A stretch of 11,147 nucleotides of DNA, taken from an uncultured Clostridia bacterium (GTDB taxonomy: Bacteria; Bacillota; Clostridia; Oscillospirales; Oscillospiraceae). Positions 1-6,276 of the stretch are shown in pieces. How positions within the stretch are numbered: the stretch's first letter is position 1; every line of letters begins with the position of its first letter. The stretch covers positions 1-11,147 of the forward strand of contig CALBJG010000087.1 in the NCBI GenBank assembly GCA_937892865.1, written 5' to 3'. The notes beneath the pieces were generated by a model. That model was not told where the DNA came from. It did not search any database and saw nothing but the letters and a program-made list of their open reading frames with translations. A program made the translations under genes and the position numbers.

Positions 1-1
1 T

Positions 2-292
2 CCCGAGATCATGGTCAAGGCCTTCCAGATGGTAGGCCTGGGCGAAGAGGATGTAAAAGCCAAGTTCCCGGCGATGTATAACGCCTTTACCTACGGCGCG
101 CCTCCCCACGCAGGCGCTGCTCCCGGCGTTGACCGTCTTGTTATGTTGCTGTGCGGTGAGGAATCTATTCGTGAGGTCATTACATTCCCCATGAACAAGA
201 CCGCTCAGGACCTGATGATGGACGCGCCCACCACCGTTTCCCAGAAACAACTGGACGATGTCCACATCCTCATCAACGAATCTCATCTGTAA
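2..292 (+). CDS. aspS: Aspartyl-tRNA synthetase, C-terminal fragment (5' end outside window)
   Basis: This is the last ~96 residues of aspartyl-tRNA synthetase, the cytosolic class II enzyme that charges tRNA-Asp. The reading frame is open from base 2, so the gene begins upstream of the window. The fragment contains the class II motif 3 region: a glycine/alanine-rich approach (GAPPHAGAAPG) followed by GVDRLVMLL, whose arginine contacts ATP. After it comes IREVITFPMNKTAQDLMMDAP, the typical end of bacterial AspRS. The stop is followed within about 10 bases by a strong hairpin terminator, so this is the last gene of its transcript. Family assignment is secure; discrimination between AspRS and the dual-specificity Asp/Asn form is not possible from this fragment. 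Confidence 0.95.
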   Translation, partial: PEIMVKAFQMVGLGEEDVKAKFPAMYNAFTYGAPPHAGAAPGVDRLVMLLCGEESIREVITFPMNKTAQDLMMDAPTTVSQKQLDDVHILINESHL

Positions 293-302
293 GAAATAAG
301 CA

Positions 303-340
303 ATGCCCGGAAGAAAATTCTTCCGGGCATTTTCATTTAT
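303..340 (+). terminator. Rho-independent terminator after aspS, probably bidirectional
   Basis: A near-perfect inverted repeat has arms ATGCCCGGAAGA at 303-314 and TCTTCCGGGCAT at 319-330. The loop is four bases, and the arms are followed by TTTCATTTAT. It ends the aspS transcript. On the minus strand the same hairpin lies just past the stop of the SGNH hydrolase gene (337) and is followed by a T-containing stretch, so it can serve both converging genes, though less strongly on the minus side. Confidence 0.85.
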
Positions 341-1383
341 AATACTTTTTCCAAAACGTCGCCGATGGCCTTTGCCATAGAGTAGAAGCCAAAGTCAGTG
401 GGGTGGACACCGTCTACTGTGCCTTCGTTTCCACACAGCGCCATCAGTTCCGGACCGGACAGGAAGTATACATTCCGGTCACCGGCGGCAATGGCGTTTT
501 CATAGGTGCGGCGGACGATGGCGGCCCGCTGCTGGTCCTCCTGGGTGGGATGGGATTTGGGACGGGGCAGCAGTAAAATGGGAATATCCGGGTGGGCTTT
601 CCGAACACATTGGAACAGCCTTTCGTGGGTGGCGGCCAAATGGTCTGCATCCGGGGCATTGTAATCGTAATCGCTGACAAAAGCCGCCATATCCAAAGAG
701 GCAATATGCTCCGCCATTTCGATCTCCCCTTTGGCGTTGCCGGAAAAACCTAAGTTGATATGGTCAACATCCAGCCGCCGGGAAAGGATATTGCTGTATG
801 CATTACCGGGACGGGAACTGCATGCGCCCTGAGTAATAGACGAACCGTAGAACACCACCGGTTTTTCCAGTCGGTAAGCAGGCGCCGGTCGTATGTTGCA
901 ACCTTCTGCAAGACCGATATAAAAAGCGTGCATTTCCGAGTAGGTGGGAAAATGCAGTAAGTATTCGTGCATACCCGTCTCCTGCACATCGTAAATGCTC
1001 TCATAGCCCGCCTCTTCATACCAGGGCGGCACAAAGGTTTTCCGGTACTTGCCATCCTGATATAGGTCAAATCCTCTGGAACCGGTGAGGGGGAAGTGCG
1101 ATAATTTGCAGGCGCGTCCGAATTCTGCGTGGATGGCAATAAAGGGACTGTCTGTTATAAAGCGCAATCTGCCGCCGGCGCAGTAAGTGTGCTGAAGACC
1201 AACAAACTCACTAACGGATTTTGCTACATCTTCCGGCATTCTGCGGTACATTCCGTCTTGGTAATAGATGCCGTATAGAGCAAATGGCAACTGCCGGGGG
1301 TCGTGAAATACCAGCCCCTCCCGCTGAACAACAGCCTCAACAGCGAAGTTTCTGTCTATTTTTGCAATATCGATATAAGCCAT
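337..1383 (-). CDS. SGNH/GDSL-family hydrolase with N-terminal GxDLY domain
   Basis: The 348-residue protein is a probable carbohydrate- or acyl-esterase of the SGNH hydrolase superfamily. Residues ~1-165 form a beta-rich domain containing GFDLY (104-108), the signature after which the GxDLY domain is named. Residues ~172-348 are the SGNH domain. The nucleophile block is GSSITQG (180-186, Ser182), the oxyanion block is NLGFSGN (210-216), and an Asn block III equivalent may be Asn242 in DYDYNAP. The catalytic Asp324/His327 pair is DGVHPTD. No signal peptide or membrane segment is seen, so it is predicted cytosolic. The ATG start is preceded by AGAAGGTG about 5-7 bases upstream and by a strong promoter. 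It is a single-gene unit: the upstream lipoprotein gene ends in its own terminator. Known relatives deacylate sugars, but the substrate here is not evident. Confidence 0.88.
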   Translation of the reverse strand: MAYIDIAKIDRNFAVEAVVQREGLVFHDPRQLPFALYGIYYQDGMYRRMPEDVAKSVSEFVGLQHTYCAGGRLRFITDSPFIAIHAEFGRACKLSHFPLTGSRGFDLYQDGKYRKTFVPPWYEEAGYESIYDVQETGMHEYLLHFPTYSEMHAFYIGLAEGCNIRPAPAYRLEKPVVFYGSSITQGACSSRPGNAYSNILSRRLDVDHINLGFSGNAKGEIEMAEHIASLDMAAFVSDYDYNAPDADHLAATHERLFQCVRKAHPDIPILLLPRPKSHPTQEDQQRAAIVRRTYENAIAAGDRNVYFLSGPELMALCGNEGTVDGVHPTDFGFYSMAKAIGDVLEKVL

Positions 1384-1418
1384 AGCGCACCTTCTTTGCT
1401 TGTTGTTTGAACGGATTT

Positions 1419-1447
1419 AGTTTACTGCAATAAAAATCAATTGTCAA
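1419..1447 (-). promoter_or_regulatory. Sigma-A-type promoter of the SGNH hydrolase gene
   Basis: On the minus strand a consensus -35 TTGACA (1442-1447) is followed after exactly 17 bases by TAAACT (1419-1424). It lies about 35 bases upstream of the hydrolase start codon. It sits between the lipoprotein terminator and the hydrolase gene, showing that the hydrolase is transcribed on its own. Confidence 0.75.
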
Positions 1448-1460
1448 GAAAAGGGCATTT

Positions 1461-1493
1461 AAAACAATAACCGCCCGGAAATTTTCCGGGCGG
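1461..1493 (-). terminator. Rho-independent terminator of the Ltp-like lipoprotein gene
   Basis: The inverted repeat CCGCCCGGAA (1471-1480) / TTCCGGGCGG (1484-1493) has a three-base loop. Read on the minus strand it is followed by TTATTGTTTT, a T-rich tract. It begins 15 bases past the lipoprotein stop codon and separates that gene from the SGNH hydrolase promoter. Confidence 0.85.
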
Positions 1494-1508
1494 TATATGT
1501 ATGAAGAA

Positions 1509-2108
1509 TCAAATGTTCTTTGCGGCGTATGCAGCCTGGGCAGCGGTGAAACCGTCGACGATCAACTGCGACTCAACTTCAGATGCCTCCAAATTTGCAT
1601 AGTATTGACGGGCGTATGCCAAAGCGTAGGCGTTCCAATCGCCGCAGTTTGCTACGCCATAGTCAGCCTGGTCGTCGGTGAAACCTTCGGACAGCAGCAG
1701 ATCTTTCAAAGCAGAGGGCGTTGCAGGGTCGGAAACCATGGCGTTTTTACCGGCCAATGCAGCCTGGGCATTCCAGTCGACATTTGCGCTGCCGATGGCA
1801 GAGATAACAGCCTCCATACTGTAACCTTCCGCTTCCAGCATAGATTGCAGATTGCTCTGGGAAATGCCGGTGCCATTCAAAGCAGCGGCAACTGCGTTCA
1901 TAGCAGCGTCTGTATCAGCGCCGAATTCATCTTCAAAGAAATCCTCTTCAAAGAAAGGATCGGTGGTTTCTTCAGTGGGAGCAACCGTGGTGGTTTCTTC
2001 AGTGGGATCGGTGACTACATTGGGCTTTGCGGTGAGTTTTGCGCCGGCGCAGGCAAACAGCATAGCGCTCATAGCAATGATCAACAAAAGGCACAAGATT
2101 CTTTTCAT
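1509..2108 (-). CDS. Ltp-family surface lipoprotein with three degenerate repeats
   Basis: The 199-residue secreted lipoprotein starts at the ATG at 2106-2108. The nearby upstream GTG (2115-2117) overlaps the AAGGAG ribosome binding site and is therefore not the start. Residues 1-20 are a lipoprotein signal ending in the lipobox LFAC (Cys20). Residues ~21-65 are an acidic, Thr/Glu/Pro-rich linker with a duplicated TEETT stretch. The rest is three repeats of ~41-46 residues (about 69-112, 113-158 and 159-199). Each follows the pattern A...L..EGF/Y(T/S)...A.YAV.N...DW, the signature of the 'host cell surface-exposed lipoprotein' (Ltp) domain. The phage TP-J34 member blocks DNA injection by superinfecting phage, but chromosomal copies with unknown roles are common. 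It is monocistronic, with its own promoter and terminator. Family call fairly confident, function open. Confidence 0.8.
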   Translation of the reverse strand: MKRILCLLLIIAMSAMLFACAGAKLTAKPNVVTDPTEETTTVAPTEETTDPFFEEDFFEDEFGADTDAAMNAVAAALNGTGISQSNLQSMLEAEGYSMEAVISAIGSANVDWNAQAALAGKNAMVSDPATPSALKDLLLSEGFTDDQADYGVANCGDWNAYALAYARQYYANLEASEVESQLIVDGFTAAQAAYAAKNI

Positions 2109-2116
2109 ATTTTTCA

Positions 2117-2122
2117 CTCCTT
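2117..2122 (-). promoter_or_regulatory. Ribosome binding site that fixes the lipoprotein start
   Basis: AAGGAG on the minus strand lies 8 bases before the ATG at 2106-2108. The candidate GTG start at 2115-2117 overlaps this site itself, so it cannot be used with it. This shortens the protein by three residues relative to the longest open frame. Confidence 0.8.
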
Positions 2123-2165
2123 AGAATAATAGGGCTATCGTTTGAACTTTATTACAACCGCGTAA

Positions 2166-2194
2166 ATTATATCACGGCTTTTTTTCTGTTGCAA
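2166..2194 (-). promoter_or_regulatory. Promoter of the Ltp-like lipoprotein gene
   Basis: On the minus strand the -35 box is TTGCAA (2189-2194) and the -10 box is a perfect TATAAT (2166-2171), with a 17-base spacer. The untranslated leader would be about 50 bases. It lies back-to-back with the promoter of the divergent regulator gene, about 80 bases away. Confidence 0.75.
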
Positions 2195-2264
2195 GAAAAA
2201 ACTTATAAAAATGCGAAAGAACTGTAAAAAATCATTAAAAATATAAAGAAAAAAGCAGAAAAGT

Positions 2265-2281
2265 ATTTTGCATTGCAAAAT
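2265..2281. promoter_or_regulatory. 17-bp perfect palindrome, candidate operator
   Basis: ATTTTGCA-T-TGCAAAAT is an uninterrupted inverted repeat with a one-base centre. It overlaps the -35 hexamer (TTGCAA, 2273-2278) of the regulator gene and sits between two divergent promoters. The position suits an operator for autoregulation, by the adjacent regulator or another dimeric repressor. A binding role is inferred from symmetry and position only; AT-rich DNA gives some palindromes by chance. Confidence 0.45.
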
Positions 2282-2300
2282 TTGTCGGTTGTGATATACT
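2273..2300 (+). promoter_or_regulatory. Promoter of the LacI/LuxR-like regulator gene
   Basis: The -35 box is TTGCAA (2273-2278), the spacer is 16 bases, and the -10 box is TATACT (2295-2300) with an extended TGA immediately before it (2292-2294). Transcription would start near 2307, leaving a short leader that holds the GGGAGG ribosome binding site. Confidence 0.7.
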
Positions 2301-2330
2301 ATTAGCAGAAAAAACGGGAGGTGAAAAGCG

Positions 2331-3488
2331 GTGGCAGAACTGAAAATCTATGTTATGGTGGAGCGTTCCTGCATTACACCTATTTGGCACGCCCGTAGTT
2401 TGGAAGGTCTGCGGCGGGCAGCGGCGCGGCAAAAGCGTACTGTCTGTCAGATCAACAGTTTTTCGGAACTGGACCCGGAGCAGATGCCCACCGCTATGAT
2501 CCTTGTCAGCACCGGCGCAGAGTGGACAGCGGCAACGATTGCCCAGTGCCGCCGTCAGAATATCCGACCTGTTTTGATCGGCTCTATGCCCGGTAAATTC
2601 GGCGAGAATGTCAGCGGTACTATGTACGGAAACAGCGCTGCGATCGAGGCGTTGGTCAATTATTTCGTTCAAAACGGCAGAACAAAACTGGCAATGGCCG
2701 GCCTTTACACCACCTCCAGCAACGATATGGCGAAAAGAGAGGCATTTCTTGCCATTGCTGCCCAGTTAGGTCTGCCGGTGGGACCGGAAGATATATACTT
2801 GGGAACAGAGGCAGGCACATTGCCGGACAAACAGTTTTTTGAAAACATTCGGAATTATCAGGGCGTTTTATGCGCCAATGATTTTATTGCCGCAAATGTT
2901 TTGTGCTATGCCAAAGCCCACGGGATCAAAGTGCCGGAAGATTTGTTTGTAGCAGGTTTGGGTGACACGATTTTGTGCCGTTATACCCAGCCGACACTTA
3001 CCAGCGCTACCCGGGCATATGAGGAGACCGGCGAGCAGGCGTTCTACATTTGGAAACAACTGTGTACCAATCCCCGGATTTCTTCCATTGTAGTTACGGT
3101 TTCCTGCGAATTGCGACCCAGAGGCAGTACTGCCAATGCGGCGCTGCCGGCAAATCCTATGACTTCCGCTTATGCAGGGGAGATACCGCCATTGGCGGAA
3201 TTAAGCGACGATGCGGAAGATCGGGCAAGAGCATTGGTCAGTTGTCTGCACCAGTGCAGCAAATTGGATATGCAGATCATCCAGGGACTTGTAAACGGCA
3301 AGAGTATGGAAATAATTGCCGAAGAGCAGGCAATTTCTGTCAGCACCGGCCGCTACCGGATGAAAAAACTTTATACCTTGGCAAACGTGTCTACAAAAAC
3401 AGAGTTTGTAGAGTTGTTCCGCCGCTATATCCATTCAGACCGGATCTTCGATGATTTTGAAGATGGCAACTGGAATAATGAAAATTAA
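2331..3488 (+). CDS. Transcriptional regulator: LacI-type ligand-binding domain with C-terminal LuxR-like HTH
   Basis: The 385-residue protein starts at a GTG, 9 bases after GGAGG. There is no N-terminal helix-turn-helix. Residues ~3-265 resemble the LacI/GalR effector-binding (periplasmic-binding-protein-like) domain. The diagnostic stretch is CANDFIAANVL...GIKVPEDLFVAGLGDT (181-212), and the domain closes with CELRPRGST (259-267), the usual LacI ending. A linker (~268-305) leads to residues ~310-366, including LDMQIIQGLVNGKSMEIIAEE and ISVSTGRYRMKKLYTLANV. The spacing resembles a GerE/LuxR-type DNA-binding domain (…G.S..EIA..L.IS..T...….KL…). A small ligand, perhaps a sugar, is likely sensed in the cytosol. 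Neighbouring hydrolase genes are candidate targets, with no direct evidence. Sensor domain confident; HTH assignment moderate. Confidence 0.78.
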   Translation: MAELKIYVMVERSCITPIWHARSLEGLRRAAARQKRTVCQINSFSELDPEQMPTAMILVSTGAEWTAATIAQCRRQNIRPVLIGSMPGKFGENVSGTMYGNSAAIEALVNYFVQNGRTKLAMAGLYTTSSNDMAKREAFLAIAAQLGLPVGPEDIYLGTEAGTLPDKQFFENIRNYQGVLCANDFIAANVLCYAKAHGIKVPEDLFVAGLGDTILCRYTQPTLTSATRAYEETGEQAFYIWKQLCTNPRISSIVVTVSCELRPRGSTANAALPANPMTSAYAGEIPPLAELSDDAEDRARALVSCLHQCSKLDMQIIQGLVNGKSMEIIAEEQAISVSTGRYRMKKLYTLANVSTKTEFVELFRRYIHSDRIFDDFEDGNWNNEN

Positions 3489-3520
3489 AACCCGTCGGTT
3501 TTTAACCGACGGGTTTTGTG
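3487..3520. terminator. Bidirectional terminator between converging genes
   Basis: The perfect 14-bp stem is AAAACCCGTCGGTT (3487-3500) / AACCGACGGGTTTT (3504-3517) with a TTT loop. The arms carry A/T tracts at their feet in both directions, so it ends both the regulator transcript (plus, stop at 3488) and the CapA-like gene transcript (minus, stop at 3525). Confidence 0.9.
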
Positions 3521-3524
3521 CCAA

Positions 3525-4667
3525 TTAAACGGGCATATGTTGGAGTTTTTCGATTTTTTCTGCCCATTCCAGAGCCTCATCCACCAGACCGTCTTTGATG
3601 GTTTGGTAATTCATTTTCAGACATTCGTGGTGGGCTTCGCAACGCACCAGGTTGCTTGCCCGGAAATTCATTTTGTCCACATTGTAATCGGTAGGTGTTT
3701 TGGGATAAAGTTGGTGAGAGATCGCCCAGCCCCGGAAGTATTTTTCCGAAAGTTCCATATTGCCGATGGGCGCGCTGATGGTAGCCAGATATTCCAGCAT
3801 TTTTTCCTTTTCTTCGCCGGTGAAGGGGGTAATGCGGGTGCCGGCGGTATCAAAACGGTAGGGGATCAGTTCAAAAGAAATGCCGGTTTCTTCCAGTGTC
3901 AGCATACACATAGAGCCGTAATTCCAGCCGGGGATGTCGTCCACAGCGTCAAAGGTGACGAACAGGAAATTGCCCATAGAGTACACGATAGGCTTACCGT
4001 TGTAAACTTCATAACCCTGGGGGCAATGGGTATGACCGGCAATTACCGCATCTGCGCCCATTTCAATAAAGGTGCGGTAGCGTTCCTGAATGCCGGGAGC
4101 AGGGATGGGGTTGTACTCTGTGCCGCCGTGGAAAACGATCACCACATAGTCAGCAATTTGCTTTTCTTCCCGAATCCGCTTCATCAGACGCAGGATATTC
4201 AGACCGGCAGAGCCGCAGGTGGTTTCCGTGGCATAGCCGGGCTCATTTTCACAGACAGATAGGATCGCGACTTTTTTGCCGTCTTTGCTTAAGTAGGCGG
4301 CGCGATAAGCCTCTTCCAGATTTCTGCCTGCGCCGCAGTGCTTGATGCCAGCCTGATCCAGTACGGTCAGGGTGGTTACCAAACCGGTTTCCAGATAGTC
4401 ATTGATATGGTTGTTGGCAATGGTGGCAACATCCGCATCTGCTGCTTGCAGGAAAACAACATTTTCCGGAGGGCTGATGATATTGGGACCGCTCTTGGGG
4501 AGTTTTTCACACTCTGCTTCGTTGGCAAGGGGGGTCTCCAGATTCATAATGCGGAAATCTGCTTCTTCCAAAATGGGCTTTACATCCTGCAAAATTTCTG
4601 CTGATTCCTGATACGACAGAATGCCTTTTTCCATAAAGCAGACATCGCCGGTAAATAACAGTTGCAT
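3525..4667 (-). CDS. CapA-family metallophosphatase-like protein without membrane anchor
   Basis: The 380-residue protein belongs to the CapA/PgsA family, related to calcineurin-type metallophosphatases and often annotated as a poly-gamma-glutamate capsule protein. Metal-site motifs appear in order: TGDV (6-9), NLETPL (42-47), NNHINDY (85-91), HGGTEYNP (180-187) and GHTHCPQGYE (211-220), then YSMGNFLF (229-236). Residues ~240-380 are a less conserved tail. Typical CapA proteins begin with a membrane anchor or signal. Here the first beta strand and TGDV start at residue 3, so the protein is predicted cytosolic, which argues against a direct role in capsule export. AAGGAG lies 7 bases before the ATG and overlaps the stop codon of the upstream serine hydrolase (11-base gap), so the two are co-transcribed and probably translationally coupled. 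No pgsB or pgsC homologue is in the window. Confidence 0.88.
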   Translation of the reverse strand: MQLLFTGDVCFMEKGILSYQESAEILQDVKPILEEADFRIMNLETPLANEAECEKLPKSGPNIISPPENVVFLQAADADVATIANNHINDYLETGLVTTLTVLDQAGIKHCGAGRNLEEAYRAAYLSKDGKKVAILSVCENEPGYATETTCGSAGLNILRLMKRIREEKQIADYVVIVFHGGTEYNPIPAPGIQERYRTFIEMGADAVIAGHTHCPQGYEVYNGKPIVYSMGNFLFVTFDAVDDIPGWNYGSMCMLTLEETGISFELIPYRFDTAGTRITPFTGEEKEKMLEYLATISAPIGNMELSEKYFRGWAISHQLYPKTPTDYNVDKMNFRASNLVRCEAHHECLKMNYQTIKDGLVDEALEWAEKIEKLQHMPV

Positions 4668-4678
4668 ATCCGTTCTCC

Positions 4679-6166
4679 TTACTCTACAAAAGTGCCGGTT
4701 GCATAGCCTTGGTATTCATCCAGCAACCACTGGGCATTGCGGTGGAAATTGATACCTGCCTGGTTACCCTTAAAGGTAAATACCATATTCACACTGCCAA
4801 AGTAGATGTCGATCACATCACACTTAAGTCGCAGGGTGTTGGGCATTGTCCAGGCACCGGAAGTGATGCACCGGAAACGGCGTTCCGAGGGAACACCGGC
4901 GGTAGAACCGCCGTAGCCGTCTTGCGGGAAGGTGGAAATCACCGGCTCACCAATGCCAAAGGGGATCTCCTTGTAACCTTGCGGGTTTACATAACACAAA
5001 ACAGCGGTGCCGTCATCATTCTTTTTCAGAGTGATCTCTGTAATACCCATCTTGTTTTCAGAGAGCACCATTTTTCTGCCCCAAATGTCCCAGGCAGAAT
5101 CCTTTTCCCCTTCTACAACGGGGTAGGGCATATTGGCGCAGCGGTCTTTCAGCGCCTGCCAAGCCGCCGGATCTTCCGGCAGGGGAGCGCCGCATTTCTG
5201 CTTGATGTCCTGCCAAACGGTGGTGTAAAGAATAGGCCGCATAGCCGGGTCACCCTGATGGTCTGCGGTGCAGACAAACAGCAGGTCCTTATCGGGCATA
5301 CACATTGCTAACTGGTTACCCATACCGATGAGGGAATAGGAATTGTCCAGTGTGCGCCAGATCTGATAGCCGTAACCGTGGCCGTTTTCCGGGTTGCGGA
5401 AACCGTTGTCGTTGTTGTCAGAAAGGCGGCTGACAGCCTTTTCCATAAAGTCCTTGGGGATCAGTTGTTCGCCGTCCACACAGCCTGCATCCATAATAAA
5501 CCGGGAGAACCGGGCAAGGTCGATGGTGGTGCACATACAAGCAGAGCCGTTCCAGGAGTGGCCGTCGGGGGTTTTCATACAGTGGGCTTCTTCGGAGCAG
5601 CCGATCTTGGAAAGAACCCGTTCATACAGGAACTCCATAAAGGGTTTTTTCACGATCCGCTCGGTGATGACACCCAAAACATATGTAGCGGAGGTGTCGT
5701 AGTTCCATACCGTGCCGCTTGGATGGGTGGTGGGCATTACGAAGAATGTTTCCAGCCAGTGCTTTTCCAGATTGCCCGGCGCGCGCATACAGTAGGTGGG
5801 AACACCGGGGAAGGGGGAATTCATTTTTAAAAGTTCTTCCACAGTTGCATCTTTTAAGTTGGGGTCAGAGCAATCCGCATACTCCGGGAACCATTTAAGG
5901 ATCTTATCATCCAAAGCGATCTCACCGTCGCCGATGAGAACACCCACAGCCATGGCGGCGTAGGTCTTGCTGATGGAGTACATCCGGTGCAGTTCATTGG
6001 CGTGGAAAGGCGGACGATAGCCCTCTGCGATAATGTTGTGACCCTTTATCACAGCAAAACTGTGGACATAGGCGCCGAAGATTTCCAGATGGTCTAAAAA
6101 TTCGATAATGTCCCGGGAGGCAATGCCTGCCGATTCCGGAGAAGCATAAGTTAAATAGTCTTTCAT
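4679..6166 (-). CDS. Beta-lactamase-fold serine hydrolase with C-terminal beta-rich extension
   Basis: The 495-residue protein is of the class C beta-lactamase / penicillin-binding-protein-like hydrolase superfamily (Pfam Beta-lactamase, PF00144). The start is the ATG at 6164-6166, 9 bases after AAGG; an in-frame TTG at 6173 abuts that ribosome binding site and is rejected. The SxxK nucleophile motif is SISK (Ser64, Lys67), and the second-box tyrosine is in WNYDTSATYVLG (Tyr156). The third-box region is HGYGYQIW (263-270) followed by GMGNQ (281-285). Residues ~349-495 form an additional beta-rich region. No signal peptide is seen, so it is probably cytosolic, unlike true beta-lactamases. Relatives include esterases and D-amino-acid or peptide hydrolases. 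It is the first gene of a tight pair with the CapA-like gene. Fold assignment is confident; substrate unknown. Confidence 0.87.
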   Translation of the reverse strand: MKDYLTYASPESAGIASRDIIEFLDHLEIFGAYVHSFAVIKGHNIIAEGYRPPFHANELHRMYSISKTYAAMAVGVLIGDGEIALDDKILKWFPEYADCSDPNLKDATVEELLKMNSPFPGVPTYCMRAPGNLEKHWLETFFVMPTTHPSGTVWNYDTSATYVLGVITERIVKKPFMEFLYERVLSKIGCSEEAHCMKTPDGHSWNGSACMCTTIDLARFSRFIMDAGCVDGEQLIPKDFMEKAVSRLSDNNDNGFRNPENGHGYGYQIWRTLDNSYSLIGMGNQLAMCMPDKDLLFVCTADHQGDPAMRPILYTTVWQDIKQKCGAPLPEDPAAWQALKDRCANMPYPVVEGEKDSAWDIWGRKMVLSENKMGITEITLKKNDDGTAVLCYVNPQGYKEIPFGIGEPVISTFPQDGYGGSTAGVPSERRFRCITSGAWTMPNTLRLKCDVIDIYFGSVNMVFTFKGNQAGINFHRNAQWLLDEYQGYATGTFVE

Positions 6167-6199
6167 AATACACAACCTTTATAGCATATTGTAAACTTT

Positions 6200-6228
6200 A
6201 TTGTACTCCTTACCGCACAAGGGTACAA
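6200..6228 (-). promoter_or_regulatory. Possible promoter of the serine hydrolase/CapA pair, overlapped by an inverted repeat
   Basis: On the minus strand TTGTAC (6223-6228) and TACAAT (6200-6205) are 17 bases apart. The -10 is good and the -35 weak. The same stretch is an imperfect inverted repeat: TTGTAC-T-CCTT (6201-6211) and AAGGGTACAA (6219-6228), separated by ACCGCAC. The arms coincide with the two promoter boxes, as an operator would. As a hairpin it lacks a following T-run, so it is not a good terminator. The gap to the upstream amidohydrolase gene is 110 bases, so read-through from that gene is also possible. Confidence 0.4.
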
Positions 6229-6276
6229 GACAAATATTCCTTCCAAAAATTCAGAAAAAATTGATGTTTTTGCAGA

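Noticed and set aside
1497..2129. Long plus-strand open frame opposite the lipoprotein gene
   Set aside because: It is antisense to a gene with a signal peptide, lipobox, repeats, ribosome binding site and promoter. The antisense protein has no recognisable features and no good ribosome binding site.
3525..4667. Capsule / poly-gamma-glutamate synthesis locus
   Set aside because: Only the CapA-like gene is present, without a membrane anchor and without ligase or export partners.
3516..5311. Long plus-strand open frames (about 3516-4262 and 4709-5311)
   Set aside because: They lie opposite clearly conserved CapA-like and serine hydrolase genes; their sequence is a mirror of those coding regions and shows no family features.
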